Assembly: GCA_020849155.1 (NCBI GenBank)
Contig: JADLGU010000299.1
Coordinates: forward strand, 1-12,224
Origin: Rhodocyclaceae bacterium
GTDB taxonomy: Bacteria; Pseudomonadota; Gammaproteobacteria; Burkholderiales; Rhodocyclaceae
Reading direction: 5' to 3'
DNA: 12,224 nucleotides
The notes beneath the pieces were generated by a model. That model saw only the letters and a list, made by a program, of their open reading frames with translations, was not told where the DNA came from and searched no databases. Below, in pieces: positions 5,144 to 11,358 of the stretch (positions within the stretch are counted from its first letter, which is position 1; each line of letters begins with the position of its first letter). The translations under genes were made by a program, and so were the position numbers.

Positions 5144-6436
5144 TCAGAACACGTGGCGGAGGCCGACGCCGATGCTGCGCGGATCGCCGCCTTCGTTGCC
5201 GGTACGCACCAGACCGGCGGAGAGCGCGGTCGCGCCCATGCCGATGCCGCCGTTGGCGACGAAGTCATACGCCGCACCGCGCCCGTTGGTGATCCTGGAA
5301 TAGTTCAGCCACACGTTGGTGCGCTTGGACATCGCGTAGTTGTAGGTCAGGTTCCAGAAGTGGGCGCCGGTGTTGTTGTCGCCCAACTTGACCAAGGTGT
5401 TGGTGGCGGCCACGCTCGCCGAGGCATTGACCGAGCCGGCACGGGCGTAGGCCACGCCGAAGGTGTGCGGCCCGGTGGTGTAGCTGACCGGCAGCGCCCA
5501 GGCGGTACGGCTCATGCTGCCCGTGCCCTGCGCCACCAGGTTGGCCGTCTCATGCGCCTTCAGGCGATCCCAGATCAGGCCGATCTTCAGGCCCATCGGG
5601 AAGGTGTAGGCGATACCGGCCCGGTTGCCCGTCACGTCGACCGTGCTGCCCGTGTTACCGCCTATGGCGCCAAGAATGCCGGAACCAGCGGCAGCCACCG
5701 ACCGGTCGGAGATCTTCATCCAGCCGTAGAAAGCCGTCCAGGGACCGTTGACATAGGTCGGGCTGATGGCCCAGGTGCGCTCTTTCGCTTCGTCGTTGGG
5801 CGAGCCGATCGGGGCCAACGCATTCGCCGCCTCGACATGGCGGGAATATTGCACGGTCACGTCAAAACCGTTCCAGCGCGGGCTGACATAACGGATCTGG
5901 TTGTTGTAGCGACCGCCCTGGGCAACCGCCATCTGGCCGCGGCCGTTGGTATGCAAGAGGGCCAAGGTGCTCGTGGCGGCCGCGCTCTTGACGAAGCTGC
6001 TGTCGACCATGCCCACGATATGCCACTGGAGGTCCCAGTTGCCGAGCAGGATTTCGCCCCACTTGTCGCTGCGCAGGCCGACGCCGGTGTTGCGCGAGCC
6101 GAGCGAGCCGGACTGGGTGGAAGCCACCACGTTGCTGTTGCCGGGATCGACGGTGGAGCCGATGGTGCCGAAGGCCTTGAGGCCGCCGCCGAGGTCCTCG
6201 GTCACGGAAAAGCGCAGTTCGGACAGGTTATCGACGACGCGGGTGCGCGAGGTCAGGCTGCCTCCGCGACCGGTCGGGGTAGCCGCGTTAAGCGCATTGG
6301 CGACCGAGCTACCGCCCGCCGAGACCGACTCGAAACCGGCGTTCAGCGTGCCGGAAATCGTCACGTTGGTCTGCGCCATGGCCAGCGGAGCGGCCAGAAC
6401 GCCGGCAACGGCGACTGCGATGAGTTTCTTCTGCAT
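5144..6436 (-). CDS. Gram-negative trimeric porin (OmpC/Porin_4-like), paralogue 2
   Basis: A 430-residue outer-membrane porin. The frame is open upstream, but the true start is MQKKLIAVAVAG: the signal peptide (1-21) is residue-for-residue the same as in paralogue 1, and GAGGAG precedes it. The protein ends in GVGLRHVF with the terminal Phe required for assembly. Large blocks match paralogue 1 even at DNA level, for example the signal-peptide region and the segment containing ISPTYVNGPWTAFYGWMKIS. The likely L3 constriction segment (residues about 133-179) and the variable segment at about 47-57 differ. This pattern fits a recent duplication or gene conversion with divergence in the pore lining. 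It is transcribed divergently from the tetR-TRAP operon, so a shared substrate is possible but unproven. Confidence 0.93.
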   Translation of the reverse strand: MQKKLIAVAVAGVLAAPLAMAQTNVTISGTLNAGFESVSAGGSSVANALNAATPTGRGGSLTSRTRVVDNLSELRFSVTEDLGGGLKAFGTIGSTVDPGNSNVVASTQSGSLGSRNTGVGLRSDKWGEILLGNWDLQWHIVGMVDSSFVKSAAATSTLALLHTNGRGQMAVAQGGRYNNQIRYVSPRWNGFDVTVQYSRHVEAANALAPIGSPNDEAKERTWAISPTYVNGPWTAFYGWMKISDRSVAAAGSGILGAIGGNTGSTVDVTGNRAGIAYTFPMGLKIGLIWDRLKAHETANLVAQGTGSMSRTAWALPVSYTTGPHTFGVAYARAGSVNASASVAATNTLVKLGDNNTGAHFWNLTYNYAMSKRTNVWLNYSRITNGRGAAYDFVANGGIGMGATALSAGLVRTGNEGGDPRSIGVGLRHVF

Positions 6437-6644
6437 TGTGTGAATCTCCTCTTTGTTTGAGAGTTCGGCGGTTAGTCTTGGCGCCATGTGCACATTCCGT
6501 ACTGCGCCACCACTCCCTGCCTGCCATGCTTCCCGGAAAACTGAGAAGTCGCCGCCATTGTGCCGGGGCGCCCTTGGACGGGGCAAGGGAAAGCAGGCTA
6601 TTCGAAGGGGAGCAGCCCAAGTCTGTGGCTTTTTTGCAACAAAA

Positions 6645-6671
6645 TAAACCCGCGCGTAAACCGCGTAAACC
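6645..6671 (+). repeat. Short tandem repeat before the solitary motif
   Basis: CGCGTAAAC occurs twice in tandem (6653-6661 and 6662-6670). A third TAAACC lies at 6645-6650. The array runs directly into GGGGACAGACC at 6672. It has the same position and period as the arrays beside the transposase element but an unrelated unit. Confidence 0.8.
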
Positions 6672-6691
6672 GGGGACAGACCACGATTTCC
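6672..6691 (+). repeat. Solitary copy of the 20-bp element-end motif
   Basis: GGGGACAGACCACGATTTCC differs at one base from the ends of the transposase element 3.1-3.9 kb away. No inverted partner or transposase remnant is next to it. It is either a solo end left by an element or a dispersed repeat acted on in trans. Confidence 0.9.
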
Positions 6692-6725
6692 CGAATTCCA
6701 GAAAAAAAGGGAAAACCTCCGCTGC

Positions 6726-6754
6726 TTGACGTGAGGGTTCATCGAGCCTTAGAT
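6726..6754 (+). promoter_or_regulatory. Candidate sigma70 promoter of the tetR-TRAP operon
   Basis: TTGACG (6726-6731) is five of six to the -35 consensus. It is followed after 17 bp by TTAGAT (6749-6754), a weak -10. Transcription would start near 6761, at the left edge of the palindrome at 6764. The motif itself is visible; its activity is inferred. Confidence 0.5.
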
Positions 6755-6763
6755 TGCGGCTTG

Positions 6764-6781
6764 TTTGAACGATCATTCAAA
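6764..6781 (+). promoter_or_regulatory. Probable TetR-family operator (18-bp palindrome)
   Basis: TTTGAACGATCATTCAAA is symmetric at 16 of 18 positions and lies about 10 bp after the candidate -10, 22 bp before the tetR ATG. Its size and symmetry fit a TetR-type dimer site, and its position suits repression of its own operon. It could equally bind another factor. Confidence 0.6.
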
Positions 6782-6803
6782 TCAATTTTACCCTCTCCGC
6801 GCC

Positions 6804-7529
6804 ATGGCCGGCCCGCTCCCTTCTTCCGGGAAAAAAGCGCATCCCACCGCGCCGAAGACCGACCGACGCACAGCGATCCTGCTGGCGGCGGAGCGGCAGT
6901 TCGGCGACCGTGGCTACCATGCCGTGTCGATCCGCGAGGTGGCGGAGGCGGCGCGCGTGCCGCTCGGGCTGATCGGCTATTACTTCGGCAGCAAGGAGGG
7001 CCTGCTGCGGGGCATTTTCGACTTCCGCCAGCCGACCATCGAGGAGCGCATCGGCGGCCTGCACCGGGTCCTGCGGGACATGGATGAGCGGGCCCCCGAC
7101 GATGCCGTGCGCGAGATCGTGCGCGCCTTCGTCGAGCCGGTGGTGCGGCTGCGCGCCACGCCGGACAGCGAATTTTTCATGCGCCTGGTGACGCGGGCGG
7201 TGACCGACCAGAACACGGAAATGCAAGGGGTGATCCGCGACCATTTCGACCCGCTCGCGCAGGAGTACATCGCGGCCTTTCGCCGCGTCCTGCCCGACCA
7301 GGACCGGGCCACGGTGACCTGGGCCTACGAACTCGCTCTCGGTTCACTGCTGGTCTTCGTGGCCGATCCCCGCGTCGAGCGGCTCTCGGATGGGGCGTGC
7401 CGCAGCGCCGACCCTGCCGCGCTGCCGCTGCTGGTCGATTTCATCACCGCCGGCTTCCGAGCCGCCTGCGGCTGCCCGGCAAACAAAGCCATTCGCAAAG
7501 CCGGTACGCCGGCCCGGAAAGGGAAATAA
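6804..7529 (+). CDS. TetR/AcrR-family transcriptional regulator
   Basis: A 241-residue regulator. The N-terminal TetR DNA-binding domain occupies about residues 20-70: RRTAILLAAERQFGDRGYHA, then the helix-turn-helix VSIREVAEAARVPLGLIGYYFGSK, whose YYFGSKEGLL segment is the family hallmark. The remaining 170 residues form the expected helical ligand-binding and dimerisation domain, too variable to name a ligand. The ATG at 6804 is preferred to a TTG at 6765 because the TTG lies inside the palindrome and almost at the predicted transcription start. No clear Shine-Dalgarno precedes either. The gene is 51 bp ahead of dctP on the same strand, so it probably controls the TRAP/cyclase/BKACE genes, and perhaps the divergent porin, with a pathway metabolite as inducer. 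Confidence 0.9.
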   Translation: MAGPLPSSGKKAHPTAPKTDRRTAILLAAERQFGDRGYHAVSIREVAEAARVPLGLIGYYFGSKEGLLRGIFDFRQPTIEERIGGLHRVLRDMDERAPDDAVREIVRAFVEPVVRLRATPDSEFFMRLVTRAVTDQNTEMQGVIRDHFDPLAQEYIAAFRRVLPDQDRATVTWAYELALGSLLVFVADPRVERLSDGACRSADPAALPLLVDFITAGFRAACGCPANKAIRKAGTPARKGK

Positions 7530-7567
7530 GCGGCTCGGGCCACCGGGCCATTCCATCAGCCGTCAAA

Positions 7568-7573
7568 AGGAGG
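7568..7573 (+). promoter_or_regulatory. Strong Shine-Dalgarno of dctP
   Basis: A perfect AGGAGG lies 7 nt before the dctP ATG. It is the strongest ribosome-binding site in the operon, matching the usual need for excess periplasmic binding protein over the membrane subunits. Confidence 0.8.
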
Positions 7574-7580
7574 AGAAGTC

Positions 7581-8651
7581 ATGTTGAAGCGCCGCCCTGC
7601 CCTGCTGTTCGCCGCCGCCCTGTGCGGCACCGCCGCGATCGCGCCGCGGTTCGCCTTGGCCGAAACCATCAAGATGACCGTGGCCACCGGCCACCCGCCC
7701 GTCTTCCTGTGGGTGAAAGTGCTGGACGAACAGTTCATTCCCGAAGTGGACAAGCGGCTCGCCGCGGGCGGCAAGCACAAGATCGAATGGACCAAGGCCT
7801 ACGGCGGCACGCTGGCCAAGTTGGGCGGCGAGTCGGTGGCCCTGAAGGACGGCATCGCCGACCTCGGCTTCGTCGGCACTATCTTCGAGGCCGCGCGCTT
7901 CCCGCTACAGAACGTCTCCTATTTCGCCCCGTTCGGCACCGACGACCTCGCGCTGGTGACCAAGGTGACGGCCGACCTGCAGAACAACATTCCCGCCATG
8001 CGCGATGCCTGGACGAACAGCAACCTGGTGTACCTGGGCGGCGCGGCGCTCGACAGCTACCACATCTGGTCGAACTTCCCGATCAAGTCGGTGGATGACG
8101 TCAAGGGCAAGAAACTCTCCGCGCCAGGGCCCTCCGCCAACTGGATCAAGAACACCGGCGCCGTGGCGGTAGCCGGCACGCTAACGACCTATTACGAAGA
8201 CATCAAGTCCGGCGTCTCCGACGGCGCCCTCACCTTCACCACCGGCGCGGCGGCGGCCAAGCTGATCGAAGTGGCGCCCTACATCACCAAGGTGAATTTC
8301 GGCGCCATGTACGCCGGCGGCATCGCCGTCAACAAGAAGCGCTTCGACAAGCTGCCGCCGGAGGTGCAGAAAGCCCTGCGCGAGGCGGGGGCGGTATACA
8401 CCGAGCGCTTCGCCAAGGCCCAGGCGGAACTCGCCAGCCAGCGTCTGCAGGCGATGGAGAAAGCCGGCGCCAAGGTACATGAACTGTCGGCCGCGGAGCG
8501 CAAGCGCTGGGCCGACACGCTGCCGCCAGTGGCCAAGACCTGGGGCGCGGACATGCAGGCGAAGAACCTGCCCGCCACCGAGATCCTGCGCGGCTACATG
8601 GAGGGCCTGAAGAAGGGCGGCGTCCAGGTGCCGCGCGACTGGGCCAACTGA
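7581..8651 (+). CDS. dctP: TRAP transporter periplasmic substrate-binding protein
   Basis: A 356-residue periplasmic binding protein that captures an organic anion and hands it to the DctQM membrane complex. The signal peptide is residues 1-27 (MLKRRPALLFAAALCG, cut expected after RFALA before ETIKMTVATG). Family features include the first strand KMTVATGHPP, GESVALKDGIADLGFVGT and the hinge region near SVDDVKGKKLSAPGP (170-184), and TYYEDIKSGVSDG. In characterised members an Arg following KG.K(I/V) binds the substrate carboxylate. Here the aligned position appears to be Ser180, so ligand recognition may be atypical. dctP is followed 5 bp later by dctQ. The neighbouring hydrolase and BKACE genes suggest a catabolic substrate rather than a plain C4-dicarboxylate; the gene symbol is used in the family sense only. 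Confidence 0.9.
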   Translation: MLKRRPALLFAAALCGTAAIAPRFALAETIKMTVATGHPPVFLWVKVLDEQFIPEVDKRLAAGGKHKIEWTKAYGGTLAKLGGESVALKDGIADLGFVGTIFEAARFPLQNVSYFAPFGTDDLALVTKVTADLQNNIPAMRDAWTNSNLVYLGGAALDSYHIWSNFPIKSVDDVKGKKLSAPGPSANWIKNTGAVAVAGTLTTYYEDIKSGVSDGALTFTTGAAAAKLIEVAPYITKVNFGAMYAGGIAVNKKRFDKLPPEVQKALREAGAVYTERFAKAQAELASQRLQAMEKAGAKVHELSAAERKRWADTLPPVAKTWGADMQAKNLPATEILRGYMEGLKKGGVQVPRDWAN

Positions 8652-8656
8652 GCGGC

Positions 8657-9220
8657 ATGAGCGGGGATAAGGCGCCCGCCGCCGGCAAGGCCGGCGGCGA
8701 CAGCTATGGCCGGCCTCTGCCCTTCGGCTTCCAGCGTCTGACGGCGGCGCTGAACGCGCTGGGCACCCTGTGGATCCTCGTCCTCATGGTGCTGATGAAC
8801 GCCGACGTGATCGGCCGCAACCTGCTCAGTGCGCCGCTGCGCGGCGTCACCGAGATCGTCTCGATGTCGATCGTCGGCATCGTCTTCCTGCAGCTCGCCG
8901 ACACGCTGCACCGCGGCCGCCTGACGCGGGCGGACGTGCTGCTGGACCGGCTGAAGCGCGGCCGGCCGCGCCTGGCGAATGGCCTGCAGGCGCTGTACCA
9001 CTTCGTGGGCATGCTGCTGCTGGCGACGATCTGCTGGGCCAGCTGGGAGCCGCTGCAGGAGGCCTTGCGCATCGGCGAATACGTCGGCGCGGTGGGCGAT
9101 TTCCAGGCGCCGATGTGGCCGGTGCGGCTGATCGTGGTGACCGGCTCGGCGTGCACGGCGCTCGCCTTCCTGTTCCTCGCCTGGGCCGACCTGCGCGCGG
9201 CGCTGCGGAATCCTGCATGA
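8657..9220 (+). CDS. dctQ: TRAP transporter small membrane subunit (DctQ)
   Basis: A 187-residue inner-membrane protein with four hydrophobic segments, at roughly residues 27-48, 62-82, 112-131 and 151-176. It carries the DctQ signature NADVIGRNLLSAPLRGVTEI followed by FLQLADTLHRGRLTRADVLL. The N-terminal 20 residues are hydrophilic and Gly/Ala/Lys-rich. DctQ forms the transport complex with DctM. The start lies 5 bp after the dctP stop, and the stop overlaps the dctM start in an ATGA, so translation of Q and M is probably coupled. Confidence 0.93.
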   Translation: MSGDKAPAAGKAGGDSYGRPLPFGFQRLTAALNALGTLWILVLMVLMNADVIGRNLLSAPLRGVTEIVSMSIVGIVFLQLADTLHRGRLTRADVLLDRLKRGRPRLANGLQALYHFVGMLLLATICWASWEPLQEALRIGEYVGAVGDFQAPMWPVRLIVVTGSACTALAFLFLAWADLRAALRNPA

Positions 9221-10545
9221 GCAGCACGACGATCGCGCTGGCCTCGCTGGGCCTGATGCTGGTGCTGATCTACTGCGGCATGCATGTCGCGGTGGTACTG
9301 GCGCTGCTGTCGTTCGTCGGCGTCTGGATCATGCGAGCCGACATGGAGGTCGCCGCCAACCTGCTGGCGCAGGCGGCGAGCGACGCCATCGCCAGCCACG
9401 TGTTCGGCGTCGTGCCGTTGTTCGTGCTGATGGGTTTCCTGGTCGCGGTGGCCGACATCGGCAAGGACGCCTTCGAGGTGGCGGACCGCCTGTTCCGCCG
9501 CCTGAAAGGCGGTCTGGGCATGGCCACCGTGGCGGCGAACGCGGTGTTCGCCGCCATCACCGGAATCTCGATCGCCTCGGCGGCGGTGTTCACCCGCGTC
9601 GCCGTGCCGCAGATGCTGACTTTTGGCTACACGCCGCGCTTCGCCGTCGGCGTGGTGGCCGGCTCGTCGGTGCTGGGCATGCTGATCCCGCCCAGCCTGC
9701 TGATGATCCTCTACGGCTTCCTTTCGAACCAGTCGGTCGGCGCGCTGTTCACCGCCGGCATCCTGCCCGGCCTGCTGCTGGCGCTTTGCTACTGCGTGAT
9801 GATCTACCTGGCCGCGTGCCTGAGGCCGGACTGGGTGTATATCGCGCCCGGCGCAAGCGCAGAGGGCAGCCCGGCGAGGGGCGCGGACATGGGGCCGGCG
9901 GAGATGGCGCTGAAGCTGGTGCCGGCACTGGCCCTGATCGCGCTGTGCCTGGGCGGCATCTACGCCGGGATGTTCACCGCGACCGAGGCGGGCGCGGTGG
10001 GGGCGGCGGGCGCGCTGACCGTCGCCCTGCTGCGGCGGCGCCTGAGCTGGGCCAAGTTCCGCCAGGTGATGCTCGACACGGGACATGTCACGGTGTCGGT
10101 GTCGTTTCTCATCATCGCCGCCAACATCTACACGCGCATGCTGGCCATGTCCGGCACGCCGCAGGCCATCGTGGCCGGCATGGCGGAACTGGGGCTGGGG
10201 CCATGGGCCTTTCTCGCCACCTACGTCGCCATCATCCTGGTGCTGGGCACGATTCTCGATTCCTCATCGATCCTGCTCATCACCCTGCCGTTGATGCTGC
10301 CGATCGCCGAGAGCTTCGGCATGGACCTGATCTGGCTCGGCGTGGTGACGGTGATCGCGGTGGAAATCGGCCTACTCACGCCGCCCTTCGGGCTGTCGGC
10401 CTATGTCGTCAAGAGCACCCTGAACGATCCGCGGATCGGCCTGGGGGACATCTTCATGGGCGCCCTGCCGTTCGCCGCGACGATGTTCCTGTTGCTGATC
10501 CTGGTCATCGCCTTTCCCTCAATCAGTCTCGCGCTGCTCAAGTAA
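9217..10545 (+). CDS. dctM: TRAP transporter large membrane subunit (DctM)
   Basis: A 442-residue hydrophobic protein, the Na+-driven channel of the TRAP system; normal length for a separate DctM. The start is the ATG in the ATGA overlap with dctQ, giving MSSTTIALASLGLMLVLIYC. Family features include FGVVPLFVLMGFLV, the ANAVFAAITGISIASAAVF segment, GVVAGSSVLGMLIPPSLLMILYG, FTATEAGAVGAAGAL and, near the C-terminus, the second IPP-like segment VEIGLLTPPFGLSAYVV. About twelve hydrophobic stretches alternate with short loops. A small polar insertion near PGASAEGSPARGADMG separates the two halves. The next gene starts after 14 bp. Confidence 0.95.
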   Translation: MSSTTIALASLGLMLVLIYCGMHVAVVLALLSFVGVWIMRADMEVAANLLAQAASDAIASHVFGVVPLFVLMGFLVAVADIGKDAFEVADRLFRRLKGGLGMATVAANAVFAAITGISIASAAVFTRVAVPQMLTFGYTPRFAVGVVAGSSVLGMLIPPSLLMILYGFLSNQSVGALFTAGILPGLLLALCYCVMIYLAACLRPDWVYIAPGASAEGSPARGADMGPAEMALKLVPALALIALCLGGIYAGMFTATEAGAVGAAGALTVALLRRRLSWAKFRQVMLDTGHVTVSVSFLIIAANIYTRMLAMSGTPQAIVAGMAELGLGPWAFLATYVAIILVLGTILDSSSILLITLPLMLPIAESFGMDLIWLGVVTVIAVEIGLLTPPFGLSAYVVKSTLNDPRIGLGDIFMGALPFAATMFLLLILVIAFPSISLALLK

Positions 10546-10559
10546 GAAGGAGAGAACCC

Positions 10560-11333
10560 ATGCCACGCAAGCTCATCGACATCTCGATGCCCCTCGAGAA
10601 CGACGTGATCTCCGATCCGCCGCCGTTCGGGCCGAAGATCACATACATGGACCATGAGACCACCTTCCCGCAGATGGCGCCCTTCTTCCCCGGCCTGAAG
10701 AAAGAGGATCTGCCCGACGGCGCCGCCTGGGCGGTGGAAAAGGTGGAGTTGATCACCCACAACGGCACCCACCTGGATGCGCCCTACCACTTCCATCCGA
10801 CCATGAACAAGGGGCAGCGCGCCATCGGCATCGACGAAGTCGACCTCGACTGGTGCTTCCAACCCGCCGTGAAGCTGGATTTCCGCCATTTCTCCGATGG
10901 CTACGTCGCCACGGCACGGGACGTCGAGGCGGAATTGACGCGCATCGGGCATGAATTGCGGCCGCTGGAGATCGTCGTCGTCAACACCCGCGCAGGTTCC
11001 CGCTACGGACAGGACGACTACGTCAGCGCCGGCTGCGGCATGGGCTGCGAGGCGACCCTCTACCTGCTGGAGCGCGGCATCCGGGTAACCGGGACGGACG
11101 CCTGGAGCTGGGATGCGCCGTTCGTCTATACCGCACAGAAGTACGCGCAGACGAAGGATGCGAGCCTCATCTGGGAGGGACACAAGGCAGGTCGCGAGAT
11201 CGGCTACTGCCACCTCGAGAAGCTGCACAACCTGGAAGCGCTGCCGGCGGACGGCTTCATGATCGCCTGTTTCCCGGTGAAGATCCGCGGCGCTTCGGCC
11301 GGCTGGACGCGGGCGGTGGCGATTTTCGACTAA
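10560..11333 (+). CDS. Cyclase-family (PF04199-type) metal-dependent hydrolase
   Basis: A 257-residue protein of the family that includes bacterial kynurenine formamidase and isatin hydrolase. These enzymes hydrolyse amide, lactam or related bonds with a bound divalent metal. The hallmark HNGTHLDAPYHF (67-78) supplies the conserved His and Asp metal ligands, and a later WEGHKAGREIGYCHLEKLHNL stretch holds further conserved His and Glu residues. GIRVTGTDAWSWD (174-186) is also typical. There is no signal peptide, so it acts in the cytoplasm on what the transporter brings in. AAGGAG lies 7 nt upstream. Its place between TRAP genes and a BKACE gene suggests a ring-opening or hydrolytic step that prepares a beta-keto acid. 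The substrate is unknown, and 'cyclase' is only the family name. Confidence 0.88.
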   Translation: MPRKLIDISMPLENDVISDPPPFGPKITYMDHETTFPQMAPFFPGLKKEDLPDGAAWAVEKVELITHNGTHLDAPYHFHPTMNKGQRAIGIDEVDLDWCFQPAVKLDFRHFSDGYVATARDVEAELTRIGHELRPLEIVVVNTRAGSRYGQDDYVSAGCGMGCEATLYLLERGIRVTGTDAWSWDAPFVYTAQKYAQTKDASLIWEGHKAGREIGYCHLEKLHNLEALPADGFMIACFPVKIRGASAGWTRAVAIFD

Positions 11334-11358
11334 GCGACTGATTACTGGAGACAACAAC

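Larger units (their letters stand above)
6437..6803. other. Divergent intergenic region between porin 2 and tetR
   Basis: These 367 bp hold no credible gene. From left to right they contain the porin 2 leader with its GAGGAG site (6446-6451 on the plus strand), a perfect 10-bp palindrome ATGTGCACAT (6486-6495), three TAAACC repeats leading into the solitary 20-bp motif, and the tetR promoter and palindrome. A minus-strand frame extending the porin N-terminus through this region is a chance open frame. Confidence 0.7.

Noticed and set aside
3697..6460. Two long plus-strand open frames (456 and 479 codons) antisense to the porins, similar to each other
   Set aside because: They mirror the porin genes. 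Their similarity follows from the porin duplication, and GC-rich codon bias leaves the opposite frame open. The translations (repeated HVGALG, RRADRG and similar) resemble no protein family, whereas the sense frames have signal peptides and barrel motifs.
6486..6495. ATGTGCACAT palindrome as a regulator site
   Set aside because: Ten bases of symmetry alone is weak. The flanks are not symmetric and no second copy was noticed, so it is mentioned only as content of the intergenic region.
6437..6742. N-terminal extension of porin 2 by about 100 residues
   Set aside because: The frame runs through the 20-bp repeat and promoter DNA. The signal peptide and ribosome-binding site at 6436 match paralogue 1.
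8770..9216. N-terminal extension of dctM by about 149 codons in an open frame through dctQ
   Set aside because: The translation before MSSTTIALAS is Arg/Pro-rich and not DctM-like, and the ATGA overlap with dctQ gives the normal start.
8704..10086. 460-codon minus-strand frame opposite dctQM
   Set aside because: Its His/Gln/Arg-rich translation is typical of the reverse of hydrophobic GC-rich membrane genes.
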